Of a stretch of DNA of 64,000 bases, positions 1-10,972 are shown piece by piece. The notes under the pieces were generated by a model that saw nothing but the letters and a program-made list of their open reading frames with translations, made no database searches and was not told where the DNA came from. A program made the position numbers and the translations under genes. Source of the stretch: Cyathus striatus (taxonomy: Eukaryota; Basidiomycota; Agaricomycetes; Agaricales; Nidulariaceae); the NCBI GenBank assembly GCA_025738555.1, contig JAOVFP010000015.1, forward strand, positions 3,100,001 through 3,164,000. The letters run 5' to 3'. Every line of letters starts with the position of its first letter. The first letter of the stretch is position 1.

Positions 1-387
1 ACCACCAGTCTAGCTATTAACATTTCTCTAGCCCGAGTGTACGACGAAAACTGAGACTTGCACCTCCTGTACTTGCGGGGCGAATGATCCCCCAAAAAAC
101 CAAGCTGGCTGTGGGTCTGCTGAATGCTCCTGCTCCTCGTAAGATAGATTACCTCCACTGGCTTCTATCGCACTGACAATACTAGCTGTCAATGTAAACC
201 AGGCGAATGCAAGTGCTAGGTGTAAATGACACACATCAAACGTTCTAGGCACTTATCAACAGTACATAAGGAAATAGTCAATCGTATCTTACAAAGTATC
301 CCGATTTTGAAGAAAACTGAGTAAGGGAAAATATCAATAACAAAGAAACCACCAGATAGTGTTGATATAGTTACTAAACTGAGACGG
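1..387. other. 3' flank of the BCL7-like gene, no supported gene
   Basis: This stretch lies beyond the stop codon of the minus-strand gene that starts at 1056. A 74-codon open frame on the minus strand (28-252) begins with GTG and has no internal ATG. Its first 30 residues are hydrophobic and signal-peptide-like, so it could be an exon of a gene leaving the window, but nothing confirms that. The rest is AT-rich and probably 3' UTR and spacer. Confidence 0.4.
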
Positions 388-1056
388 TTATGGTGCGGCA
401 AACGGATCTTCGCTATGGTTCATGAGGTTTCCTCCAACAAGACCGTCTGTTTCATCCATTTGCGACAGGTCATGAGAGCTCTCCAAACTCAACCCGTCTG
501 GTCCTAATCCAGACATGTCAAGTTCAATCGTCTCTGCAGAATTTACCTTCTTCGTGGATGGACTATCTGCGTTTTCTTCTGACGGCTTGAGAGAAGCATC
601 CAAGGCGTCTGCTCCCCCATCCGTTTCCGATAATTGATGAGACATCGACAATTTGGGCTTGGGAGATGACGGTTTCGACGGTATATCATCTATAGCTTCG
701 ATGGGTTGTGTAGAATCGCCGTTGACAGTCGCGTTCGCTTCTTCTTGATCTATTTCTTCATCTGCATCTACAATTTCGGGTTCGTCTGGTAGCGGTGCCA
801 AAGGCTCATCTGCCTCTCCTTCGTCGTCGCTGAATTGCTGGTATATTGCATGAGTGTTGTTTCTACCTGAAACAAAGAGCAAACTCACTTGTAATTTATC
901 TGTTTTGATCCATTTATAGACTTTCAAAGTTGAACCATTTGGTGCACTGTCGGGAGTAACCCACACCTTCTCCCAGCAAGGTACTGGCTGCATTAGTTGA
1001 CGGCGGGCAGCTTCAGTCGTTGCGGCACTGACACCAATTCTACGACGAGTAGCCAT
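388..1056 (-). CDS. BCL7-like protein, putative SWI/SNF-type chromatin remodeller subunit
   Basis: The N-terminus carries the animal BCL7 signature at about residues 27-55: a tryptophan-glutamate-lysine block (CWEKVWVT) followed by STLKVYKWIKT. In animals this short region defines BCL7A/B/C, accessory subunits of BAF complexes. One 51-nt intron (838-888, GTGAGT...CAG) is proposed; it keeps the frame, joins KLQ to QFSDDE and leaves 205 residues. The remaining three quarters is acidic, low-complexity and rich in S, P, D and E, ending in a conserved-looking tail (GLVGGNLMNHSEDPFAAP). The start ATG lies directly before the basic stretch MATRRR. A fungal BCL7 homologue is uncommon in annotation but the motif match is good. 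The SWI/SNF role is inferred from the family. The next gene upstream, MED7, is also a transcription factor-complex subunit, although this proves nothing. Confidence 0.65.
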   Translation of the reverse strand: MATRRRIGVSAATTEAARRQLMQPVPCWEKVWVTPDSAPNGSTLKVYKWIKTDKLQVSLLFVSGRNNTHAIYQQFSDDEGEADEPLAPLPDEPEIVDADEEIDQEEANATVNGDSTQPIEAIDDIPSKPSSPKPKLSMSHQLSETDGGADALDASLKPSEENADSPSTKKVNSAETIELDMSGLGPDGLSLESSHDLSQMDETDGLVGGNLMNHSEDPFAAP

Positions 1057-1148
1057 AGTGTAAGGAGCTAGCTTGATTGAGTGAAGGGAAAACGAAAGTG
1101 TTCAAACGTTCAGCGTTGAACTAAGTTTACATAAATATTGTCACTCCC

Positions 1149-1154
1149 ACGCGT
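1149..1154. promoter_or_regulatory. MluI cell-cycle box-like motif (ACGCGT)
   Basis: A perfect palindromic ACGCGT lies about 95 bp upstream of the BCL7-like start codon, in the spacer shared with the 3' end of MED7. In yeasts this hexamer binds MBF (Mbp1/Swi6, Cdc10/Res) and drives G1/S transcription. A single copy is weak evidence. Confidence 0.3.
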
Positions 1155-1315
1155 CGTTTCCTGTGACAGCCTGTGTTTTTCAAGTTTACTCATATAAAGT
1201 ACTTACGAAGTACTATGTAAACACGTATTTTCATTACAATAAAGCAACTGACAGACCATATTATCTAACTACATACACGTATATGATGTTCGAAAATAAA
1301 GCGTATTTTGAACTC

Positions 1316-2381
1316 TCAGCCTATCTCCTCCGCCCAGAGTAGTGCATCATTGACTTCCGTAGTAACTCTATCAGAGCTTGTGGCCTGCGAACATATTTAA
1401 GCCGACATAAGCATAGAGCTACATGATATGTAATGCATTTCACCTGGTTTAATACATAGCCACCATCAGAGAACGTATTCGAAGGCTTAGAAGTTGGGAA
1501 AACGATGAGAATTTCAGTCGCCTATCGGACAGTGAACTTACAGATATCAGCATTTCTGCAGCAGGGTCTGGAAGCTGCTGAAGTGATATTCGGAGCTCAG
1601 CCAGTCTGGCTTCGAGAGTGTCACACTTTTGATGCATGTTTCTGGTCTCTTCTCGTCGAAGATCTAATTGCCGCTTCATCATTAGCTCGAGATTCGCTCG
1701 TGCCTTAAGTGAAGGTTCAGCTAAGGACAGTACATAATCGGTGTGACTTTCGTACTTGAACAGGTCGTAGGTCGTTTGCCGCAGCCATTAGGTTCTGACT
1801 CAACATGGTGATCCATTCAACGTGGCGTTGCCAGGTGGGAGGTGTATCTGACACTATCGTTGGAGGAGGCTCGAGTAGAGAGGACGTTAGATTAGAATAG
1901 GTTACAAGAATCGACCGGAGTATGCTTAGCAGTGCTGGCCGCCTGTCTATAGCCCAAACAAATGAATATAATGTTGAAGACAGAGTATTAGGTTGAACAG
2001 ACCAACACTAGGATCGGCAGGATACAACTGATTACCACCTGAATCAGCGAGGGAAGGTATGGTCTCCTTGATCTGCGAGGAGCATTAGAGATGATTGTAA
2101 GACGAGCGGTTGCTGCGTACAAACCACTTGTCTCCAAAGACCTCATAGTATGGGTCTTGCTCGTCAAGTATCCAGTCAATACGGGGTTTTTCGAGTTGGA
2201 CGAGCGGCCAGTCGGGAAGATCTGTCTGGTCTGCGAGTACTTGGTACTGATTCACAGAATGAGGATCGGGTGCACGTTCACGGAGGAGGGCCAGCAGTTT
2301 GAGGTTGTGAGAGGTGTATTTTGTATAGTGAGAGGGAGGAGAAGGAAATGGGTTTCTAAGCTCAGTCTCGTCATCTTCCAT
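1316..2381 (-). CDS. MED7: Mediator of RNA polymerase II transcription subunit 7
   Basis: Six exons (2121-2381, 2003-2072, 1756-1946, 1542-1703, 1444-1485, 1316-1384) give an uninterrupted 264-residue protein. The N-terminus has the MED7 hallmark NPFPSPPSHYTKYTSHNLKLL, followed by DWPLVQLEKPRIDWI and FGDKWFIKETIPSL, the segment that docks on Mediator middle-module partners. The C-terminal half is helical and ends in a coiled-coil-like stretch (ARANLELMMKRQLDLRREE). That part joins correctly only if the intron 1704-1755 is removed. MED7 pairs with MED21 in the Mediator middle module and is needed for activator-dependent transcription. The start was placed at the ATG giving MEDDETEL; upstream extension has only a GTG. 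It is divergent from the acyl-CoA synthetase gene, with 220 bp between start codons. Confidence 0.92.
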
Positions 2382-2601
2382 GGGGACGGACAGAGAGGAG
2401 TATGGACGATGGCAAGTAAGCACCAGGCGGGGTTAGCTAAAGCGCGAGTTGATGCTTGTTTGATCCGAGATCCGGTTCATCGTCCTGGTCCATTTCATTC
2501 CGGATCCTCAGCCTATACACCCATCTGCTTCTGTCTAGATATTAATATATAAGTCCTTGACATGCCTTCTACTCACACTCGTTCTCTTTCCTGTCGCTTT
2601 T

Positions 2602-5176
2602 ATGTCCGACTTCTGCTCTCTTGTTCCGCTTCCACCTATACCAGATGACCTTAGCATCCCCCAGTTCATTCTGAGCCTCAATCCAACAGATAGGCCGTCT
2701 AGGCCGTCCAATGTCCCGTTTTTTATTGACGACGACACCGGCAAGACTGCTGACTATTCTGCTGTACATTATCGTACTTATGGCTTGGCGAACGCACTTT
2801 GTAACAATTATCGCATTCGTTAGTCTCCTATGCCTTCCGTCATCCTATCCTTACACGTCTGTGCTGAAACACAGAGAGCGGTGACGTTGGTACGCCAATT
2901 TTGCATATACCTGGGGCTACTTAACACCAATTTGACTATTATATTGCTCTAGTCTGCCTCCTTAGTCCTAACCATATTGGTAATACTTGAAGCATACCGT
3001 ACATGCATGCTCTACTCATCCACAAACACCTAGACTATCCGGTCGTTGTTTGGGCAGTCCATGTTTTATCGGCAATCGTAACGTGTGTATGCCCGTGCTG
3101 ATATGTAAGTGTGTATATGATGGACAACCAACAGGCCTGCCAATCCTGGCTACACGCCAGAGGAACTGGCCCACCAGCTTGAAACAACGAAGGCGACTGT
3201 GGTTGTTTCCCATTCATTGTGTTATAAATTAGCGTGTGATGCAGCTCGGACAGTAGGAATCACGGAAGACCGTATAATCATCCTGGATAAGCCCTTTATC
3301 CACGCTTCCATCACCACATTAACACTGAATGAGTTGATTTCAGTCGGTGCCAGTCAACCTGAAGGCTATTCCGCTCGACGTTTTTCTCCGGGTGAAGCAC
3401 GAAGGACAACTGCATTCCTCTCATTTTCAAGTGGTACTACAGGTATTTTCTCAGTAATTCTTCGAGTTGCTCAAGTGTCAGACAATTCGTTGTAAAAGGG
3501 AAACCAAAGGGATGTAACTTCTTTCATCTCCCGTATTTTTACTAAAGTTACAAACAGGCGGTAGAAGTATCGCACTATTCAGTTATAGCGAACGTGATGC
3601 AAATGGCGGCTCACTACAAAATAAATGATCGATCTTGGCCAGACAAGCGCATGAACCCTGGCGATGTCGTCCTCGCTGGTGTGTAACTTATCTATCATGC
3701 TACAGCTTACAAAAGCTCATGCCGTTTAATTCGTCTACAGTACTCCCATTTTTTCGTATGTCACATAAAAAATCGTACGGGTTTATTTCTGATATAAACT
3801 TAGATATATATGGCCTTGTGGTTATCGTAAGTTTGAACCTTGCTTTTACCGTTTGGGCTAAATAAATTATAATAATGATCAACAGCTACATTATTCGTTG
3901 TTTTGCGGAGTACGCATACCAACGTATATTTTTCGAGGCAAATTATTTATGCTCGTGTATAAATAACAGATGACGCTCGTGGTTATGCCTCGTTTCAAAT
4001 TCTCAAAATATATGGACGCTATTATTCAGTACCGCATTACACACTTATAGTGCGCCATATACCCAGCATTTCCCATTATGCTTTGCTTACCGACTCTGCA
4101 GTGTTGTCCCTCCCCAGGTAGTTTTATTGTGCAAGGTAATCATCACTAATTTAGCCTTTAGTTTTCTCTTGTTTACTTTTGTCTTGCAGCGCCGATCTGA
4201 ATATCGTATGGTCTTTGACCGGGTGAAGTTTTGCATGTGTGGTGCAGCTCCGCTAGGCGGCGAACTGATGAAGCAGCTTGCTGAAATCCTTCCGAATGCT
4301 GCCATTGGTCAAGGATATGGTACGCAGTAGAAGTCCCTTGAATTTCCCTCGCTGGTCACTTAACTAAATGCTTCTGAACCATTTTAGGGATGACGGAGAC
4401 TTGTACATCTATTAGCATGATTTCTCCGCTTCAAAAGACAGGGACCATTGGAAGTGCTGGAGTATTGATTCCAGGAATTAGGGCACGAGTGTTGAAGCCA
4501 GATGGATCGCTCTGTACCGACGGAGAGCAAGGAGAATTGGTTGTGACTGGTCCATCTGTGGCACAAAGATACTTCAACAATGATAGCGCGTGAGTTCAGC
4601 AACTTGTTACGCTGTACATTGACTTCGACACGCTACTATTTTAGTACGAAAGAGACTTTTTTAAATGGCTGGGTTCGAACTGGCGACGAAGTTATCATCC
4701 GAGGTTTAGAAGTGTTTGTCGTAGACAGATTGAAGGTACACAAATTTACTCTGTGTATAATTCCGTGTTTACCCCAGCCCTGTGTAGGAAATTATAAAGG
4801 TTCGCGGATTTCAGGTCGCCCCCGCAGAATTAGAGGGTATACTACTCCTTCATCCCGATGTTGTCGATGCTTGCGTTGTGGGAGTCCCAGACGACTATAG
4901 CGGCGAAGTTCCTTTGGCCTTCATTGTTCCTCACGCTCGAGTTACGGAACAACTCTCTTCAAGTGGAAAAGACATAATAAGCTTGAAGAGGTCTATTTCT
5001 GAAGTAAATATACTCGATTCCGTATACGTATTGTATTGTCGCTGAATTTGTTATTTTAGCATCTCGCAAGAGCTACTGTATCTTATAAGTGGCTATCCGG
5101 AGGAATCGAATTTATAGATGCAATCCCAAAGAATCCTTCTGGAAAAATAGTGCGATTCCATTTAACTACTTTCTGA
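2602..5176 (+). CDS. AMP-binding acyl-CoA synthetase / 4-coumarate-CoA ligase-like enzyme, with a defective splice donor
   Basis: Many small exons assemble an ANL-superfamily enzyme that adenylates a carboxylic acid and transfers it to CoA. Visible motifs in order: [13 protein letters not shown], the P-loop-like FSSGTTGKPK (A3), VLPFFHIYGLVV, the GAAPLG block, GYGMTET (A5), the TGD motif with a downstream [17 protein letters not shown] hinge, and the C-terminal [10 protein letters not shown] with the catalytic lysine. Exons 2875-2889 (15 nt) and 3499-3509 (11 nt) are microexons. After the latter the expected donor reads GGATGT instead of GTATGT (3510-3515). No canonical donor/acceptor pair restores the frame into VEVSHYS, so this copy may be mis-spliced or inactive, or there may be a base error. 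There is no peroxisomal SKL-type tail (ends HLTTF). The substrate cannot be told from sequence. Confidence 0.85.
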
Positions 5177-5632
5177 AGATGTCGACGACTAACACGAATT
5201 CAAAGCTTCGACGTGTACTAAGAGAAAGGGCAAAGGCGTATAGATCCACGATAAGCGTGAAGTTATAAGAATGCTCCCATCTGGATGGATTATGGCGCTC
5301 GTATTGTTCATTCATTAACGCCTCGCTTTTACGGTACACGTTCGTCATAATGAATTCCTTAAGTACTTACATAAGTTCTTACTACTTGCTACCTGAAGTG
5401 ACAATGGAGTGAGAAGCCAAGCAAAGTCGAACAAGAAAAACCTGAATAGGGACAAAATAATTACTGTATTAAAAAAACCCCGTTGTTGTACTTGTAGTAC
5501 TTAGTTTAGTACTGTTTGAAATCAAGGAATATAGTACATATACTGTAAATATTTGGAACAGGTGCCGCTTTGGGGTTTAGGTATTCTAACTGTTCTTTAC
5601 CTAACGGACGTTTGTATCATCGTTTCTGCACA
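5177..5632. other. Spacer with AGTACT-rich tract
   Basis: This lies between the acyl-CoA synthetase stop and the mS23 start. It has no convincing ORF. It contains three AGTACT palindromes (5362-5367, 5496-5501, 5508-5513) in an AT-rich stretch. It presumably holds the terminator of one gene and the promoter of the next. Confidence 0.5.
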
Positions 5633-6514
5633 ATGGTTCGTCGATTCGCGTCTCAGGTGCATAAGCAAGCTTCTCGCCTAATGCTGGGAGGCATACTAAA
5701 ACATGAGCCAATCTGGTTCAAGGCTGTTCTCGATTATCCTCCTCTGCCTCTCCCTCCTAAAATACCCTCTCCACGTACTCAGTATGATCAAATGATGTCC
5801 TCTCCAAATACTTCTCGGAAACGACATCCACAACCTACACGACCCATTCCCATTCAATACCTTGAAGATGAGATTCGTCGCCAGTTCTTTCTCGATCATC
5901 CATTTGAAGCATTTCGGCCAAGAACCTTGGTTGAGAGTGCCAAAATTGAGGACCCGCACCATATTCATGGAGTATCTTGGACAAGGCTTAGGCAGAGAGG
6001 CAGTAACCCATCTTCAGAGGAGTACGTCGCATGCGTCTGTTTCAAGAGACGCAATATATATTTAACTGATTTTTGCAGTGCCATTCGATTTGCCATAAAT
6101 CTCTACCAGCATCACTCGATTTCTCTAACGGAAGCATATGCTAAGGCTGTATCTCAATTCCGAGCTCTTCGTTCAGAGCACCATATCGCAACCAACTTCG
6201 CGGTGATGGAGGCTGAACACTTCGGAGGCACCTTTGGCTATTCCGAAATTATCCGTGGATACGTGAAAGAAAAAAGAGCACTTAATACATGGAAAAAGGA
6301 AGAGTACTTTGATGACGGTGCAATAGTTTCCAAGAAACGCTGGAGAGCTATTGTGGATAAGAAAGACAAGCAATGGACAAAGGGAGAAGAGTATGTACGG
6401 CTGTGGAAGGAAGAAGTCCGCCCCGAATATTATCCTGCATTAACCCAACCGGTAGCGAGATCCTCTCAGCTCCAACAAAGTCAAGCAGCGCCATCAATGA
6501 TATCAGCATTCTAG
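5633..6514 (+). CDS. Mitochondrial small ribosomal subunit protein mS23 (Rsm25/MRPS25 family)
   Basis: Two exons (5633-6021, 6079-6514) encode 274 residues. The N-terminus (MVRRFASQVHKQASRLMLGG...EPIWFKAVLDYPPLP) and the central block (YLEDEIRRQFFLDHPFEAFRPRTLVE) are characteristic of fungal Rsm25/mS23, a structural protein of the mitochondrial 37S subunit. The middle region (AYAKAVSQFRALRSEHHIATNFAVMEAEHFG) also fits. The basic N-terminus probably serves as mitochondrial targeting sequence. The start was set at the ATG of MVRRF; upstream in-frame codons are not preceded by homologous sequence. Its 3' end converges on RPN5 with 106 bp between stops. Confidence 0.85.
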   Translation: MVRRFASQVHKQASRLMLGGILKHEPIWFKAVLDYPPLPLPPKIPSPRTQYDQMMSSPNTSRKRHPQPTRPIPIQYLEDEIRRQFFLDHPFEAFRPRTLVESAKIEDPHHIHGVSWTRLRQRGSNPSSEEYVACVCFKRRNIYLTDFCSAIRFAINLYQHHSISLTEAYAKAVSQFRALRSEHHIATNFAVMEAEHFGGTFGYSEIIRGYVKEKRALNTWKKEEYFDDGAIVSKKRWRAIVDKKDKQWTKGEEYVRLWKEEVRPEYYPALTQPVARSSQLQQSQAAPSMISAF

Positions 6515-6620
6515 GTCGAGTTTAGAGCGTATAATAATGTGCACACCAAATAATATTCTTTCGTTATCTCACTGATGAAAACATGATATAATGCTATTGT
6601 CCCTATTAATACAAGGCATC

Positions 6621-8396
6621 CTACCCTTTTACCCTTGACTGTGCTGCCTGAGCAGCATTCATTCCCATCCATGTCTTCTCCACCAGGCCTAACAACTTCT
6701 GCATGTCGGAACTCCAATCATTCATTACATCCTCCGCGCTCCTCTTACTTCGGAAATTGACAACACCAGCAGGGCGATCAATTCTGGCCCATATGGTGCC
6801 GGAAACAACTAGTCGACTTAATATTTCCTCGGTTTGTCTTGGTGAAAGGTCCAAAAGGGATGTTAATCTCGGGAGGGTAATCCGAGTGTAATATTGTGCG
6901 ACCACTCGAATATTCTGTATATAAAATGAGTGATTTTGTCGCTAGATAGTGACTGCACATACATGTTCTATAACCCGAGTATGCAAGTCTTCCCATCGTT
7001 TGTCCGAAGCAAAAACGGGTGTCTTACGAAGAAATTCTCCATATATCCCCTCGATACCTGGCCATCTCATTAATTCACGCGTCGTGAAGCATTTCACTAA
7101 GTTACTGTAATAACGTCAGATTTAAAAATTTGGCTGCAGAAACGAGAACGTACTAATGAAGTTCTAGTTTGGATAAGGCAGGGTCAACGAAGAGATGATG
7201 AAGAATATCTGATTGTTCATTGTTGTGTGGAGCCAAAACCACGTAGTAGACAATATGCTCCAAGGCCTAGCGTAGATGATCTCAGTCTGTGATGAGAGAA
7301 GAAATGCTCAAGCTTACCGCCCTCCCTTTATCTGCAACGTCTGATTTTATTGAGGGTGTCTCCCACACCTTATAGTAGTATTTAGCAACATCTAGGTATG
7401 CACTACTGTGAAGTGCATGCTGTATCATGAGGTCATAGAACTTCAGTTTCAAATCCTAACATAGGAACAGTTAATATCTCGGGCACTGGCACCAGGAAGT
7501 AACTCACTTCATTTTCTTTCTCTTTCAAGAACTCTTCGTTTACTTTTCGCCCACCGACACGAACTTTAACCCATTCTGCTTCGCCGCCACCCAGAGTATC
7601 TTTGCCGTCTTTGCCAGGTTCTGAGTCTTTGTGGCGAGCGACTGCAATCAGAAGCCTCATTTGTTCCAAGATGAACTCCGTCTTCTCTCGACGCTCCATA
7701 GAGGAGTAAGTTTCTACTTGCAGATCTGAGAGCAAGTCAGAAGCAGTTTGTAAAGACTCCTTCGCATTCGTTGTATTTGACGATTGAGAAAGGCTCTCGT
7801 GATAATGGGACAGTAGTAAAGTAACACGGGCCCTCGGTGTTTCGAGAAATATCTATGACAATATAAGAGATGGTAGCTGTGCACATATGTTGAGACCATA
7901 CCTTGCCTTCCGTTACCGTACGTAAGGTCTCCAGAAGCTCTAGCCATTTTTCAGTTCCATCGCGTTGTTTAATCTCGTCTAGCCATCCAATAACAAGCTC
8001 CACCATGGCTTGAATCGCACCCTTTAACTGCCCATGTTTTCTGCTTATAAGAGTGATGTTGGAATTCAATAGCGGATAGTTCCTTGCGTCGTAGCAATGT
8101 TGTACGACTGTCTTGGCGAGCCGCGTAGTGGAGGCCAGATCAGCTGCCTAGAAGCCTTCATTATCTCCCTGTATGCAGTAAAAGGGTGCTAGAAAATGGC
8201 ATACGTTTCTCGCCTGCTTCTCAAGCGTAAGCAGTTTATCGAGAGCACCTTGAAGGTCCCCAGACTAGAGGAAATTAGTTGAAGAGCTAGCGCCTGGATG
8301 CATGAACAGAATTACCTTAGCTATAGCATCTGCTTGTGGAATGAGAGTGTCGACTTCAGGCGTGAAATCTTTTTCTTGCTTCTTGTTGTCTGACAT
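6621..8396 (-). CDS. RPN5: 26S proteasome regulatory subunit RPN5 (PSMD12), lid PCI protein
   Basis: About nine exons give a PCI-domain protein. Recognisable segments from N to C: TLIPQADAIAK, LDKLLTLEKQARNAADLASTTRLA, NSNITLISRKHGQLKGAIQAMV (strong RPN5 signature), the TPRARVTLLLSHYHE repeat region, YYYKVWETPSIKSD, and the C-terminal winged-helix PCI part (TRITLPRLTSLLDLSPRQTEEILSRLV...IDRPAGVVNF). RPN5 is a horseshoe subunit of the proteasome lid, holding the deubiquitinase module and shared in some fungi with the COP9 signalosome. An ACGCGT motif sits about 50 bp upstream of the start (8448-8453). I saw no frame breaks. Upstream lies the F-box gene, also linked to ubiquitin-dependent degradation, but no operon-like arrangement is implied. 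Confidence 0.9.
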
Positions 8397-8669
8397 GATG
8401 TAAATCCAGGAAGATGAGTTGTGCATCCGCCAATTCCACTCTGACTGACGCGTCGCGGCGCTGTTGTCTCGTATTTGTATAGGCATTGATCTAAGCCACG
8501 TGCCGACTGTCACTTCTCTGTGTCTCTCTCCTAACGACTGGACTTTATCGTGGCCTAGTTCATATATTTCATGTGCATATGTAGCATTAATTTTTGCATG
8601 TAAAGCATAATCCTAATCATAGTTTCCAATTTGGGTACGTATAAGTAGCGGTATAGTAATAGCAAATAA

Positions 8670-10972
8670 TCATTGACGGACTTGCAGCGTGTCCAATGCG
8701 ATAGTGGTAGTATCCTCACTGGTAGACGTCCCCATATCTCTGGTTTCTTCGATCTCGGCCTTGTGTTGAATTCCTCTCCAGCTACCGTTAGGGAGAGTGG
8801 CTAATGCCATGTGCATGATTCTGGAAGGAATCGTAATGGGATAACATACGAAAAGCTTGTATATGAATGAGACAAAGCCGACAAGGACGGATGGGAGGAT
8901 ATATAAATTGGGGTAACGGTATTTAGAAGCCAGGAGACTTGAAGATTTAGAAAGGGCCGGTGAATGAGACTCCGTCCCAACAGACTTCGACCATGTGCTT
9001 ACGACTGCTTCAATTGCCACAGAAACGACTGGTGGGGTAGCGTCAATGCCTATTTGACGGCTCTCTGGTGTAGCATCTACGAAAGCTGATACTGTCCGAG
9101 GGACGGCATCAATGGAACAGTCAACTAGACTAGGTGACCACTGGATGGCGGTGTTTGCAGTCATTACTTGGGCCAGTATGCCGCGATCCACTGTCCTAAC
9201 AGTAGCATCCACAGCTTTATCGAAAGTTTCAGGGCGTAAAGGAATACCGGTCTCTGAAAAAGATTTCTCAAGAGCTCGGACGCGTTGTAAGTGCGGGAAA
9301 ATTTGGGACACAGCTTGCCAATTCGTTGCGTTTGCTTCGATGTACCCAGGACGGTTCTTTTCTTGGAACCACTTCAGATTTTCTAGCCGAGGAGAAAGAT
9401 GACTTAACAATATTGCCACTTGCAATGGATCGTTGATCCAAGAATGCCCAACGTTAAAGCGCAGTAGACATGAAGGGTGCATGATATGTGTCTCTAGTAT
9501 TTCTGAACTCCCTGACAAGGCGTTGAATGTTACGGAAAGCGTATGGAGATACCGGCAAGCTCTCGTGAGCGGGGCCAGGTCTTCCAACGTAAGTTTCGGT
9601 GGTCCTGCATGTTGTGGGAAGCGAGCTAATGGACACAGACGTAAGATTTCAAGCTTGGGACATGCGAGTGCGATATTCTTGATATCGGATGCAATAAAAA
9701 CCACAGACTCCGGGAGATCTATGTCCATACGAGTGAGATTGGGTAAAGAATTAAAGTGTTCAAGAGAAAGTCGGCCATTAGCTGGTTCAACACGCGAAGT
9801 CGAGCGTAAGAGGTCATTAAACCTAGATGACCCAGTCGCAGAAACGCGGATTGATTGCAATGAATCACTAAATTTATCGCATATCATGGTTGATAAATCT
9901 TGCCAATCAGCATTGTCAGGGGGGTCCTCGATGACAAGGTCCAAATGGGTCAGAGGGCATTCTAAATGTCGAACAAAGACAGTAATGTTTGATACGTCAC
10001 CGCTCAGTTGAAGTCTTCTGAGTTGTACGAAGGATCCTTTTGATTTCAGATCTCCTGTGAGTCGCAGAGCCGATTTGCGTATCTCGGAGAAATCAAGTTC
10101 TTCCCCAGAAAACACGCCGCTATCGGTAGATGCTACAGAGCTAGGGGTGGAGTCACCCGAGCGAGGGCGAAGCTCGTCAAAAAAGCCTTCCACAGCAATC
10201 ATGGAACGGCCTGTAAGGTCAAGCTGCAAATGTTTAAGGTTCGGAAGCGATGCAACCCAGCGACCTACACCGGGAGACAATGCCCCAGGAGCGACTAGTG
10301 TGATCCTTTCCAATTCGTTCTGTCGAAGAAGCAATTCCGTGAACGAGTCGGGAAGGCTAGTAGGCGAAATGAAAGAAAACCCTGTTAATTTTGTTCGACT
10401 AGACATATCTGCTAGGAATGGTGAGAGTTGAGGCAACTTCGCCCCTAGCTCGAGGTTTACGATTTGAAGCCCGGGGTTAAGAAAGAGTGTACAGCGATCT
10501 AATCCTTCTGTAGTTTCGACTTTCCATGTTAATTCCTGAAGTCTGGGAAGGATATAGGTACGAGGCCTATGTTCGACGAGAATGGGGAAAATGGATGCAG
10601 AGAAGTTGCTAGCTGTCTCATCGTAAGACAGGCGACGAACGCGTTCACTGTATCTGAGAACCGCTCCCCAATCCTCTTCTCGCGGTGCTTTGATCTTTGT
10701 AAAATAATTAAAGAGAGAAAAATGAATGGGACAGCTTCACATACCAGGCCTAGTCCTGGTTTTCGGGCCTTTCTTAACAAGTATCCGGGGAAAAGTCCAA
10801 TAATAGGAATCAGGTTGTCCAACTCTCTCCATAGTGTATCTAGTGCGGGTTCGCAGAGCGCCTTGCATGTACGAGCCAGTCGCGACAAGGAGCGTTTGCC
10901 GTTAGGTGAGTCGAGGATGGCTTCGAGAAGCCTTTTCGTCGCCTCAGAATCGCGGAGGATAATGGGAATCAT
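8670..10972 (-). CDS. F-box / LRR-like protein with C-terminal hydrophobic segment
   Basis: Two exons separated by a 50-nt intron (10695-10744) encode 750 residues. The N-terminus is a basidiomycete-type F-box (SLSRLARTCKALCEPALDTLWRELDNL) followed by REEDWGAVLRYSERVRRLSYD, then irregular leucine-rich repeats (LRRLQLSG, LTHLDLVIEDP, LTRMDIDLP). F-box proteins present substrates to SCF ubiquitin ligases; the substrate is unknown. The C-terminal third is odd. Around residues 580-640 it carries five degenerate repeats of the type V/I-D-A-T/V-P (VDATVR, IDAVPR, VDATPE, IDATPP, IEAVVS). Near residue 675 it has a roughly 25-residue hydrophobic stretch (NLYILPSVLVGFVSFIYKLF) that could span a membrane. 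The start ATG (MIPIILRDSE) lies directly before the F-box. Such genes form large, fast-evolving families in Agaricomycetes. Confidence 0.75.

Noticed and set aside
28..252. 74-codon minus-strand ORF with a signal-peptide-like N-terminus
   Set aside because: It starts with GTG, contains no ATG and shows no homology feature. It could be an exon of a gene outside the window but cannot be supported alone.
867..888. 22-nt intron (GTGAGT...TTTCAG) in the BCL7-like gene
   Set aside because: Removing 22 nt breaks the frame and is below usual intron size. The longer 51-nt intron ending at 838 keeps the frame and has a normal length.
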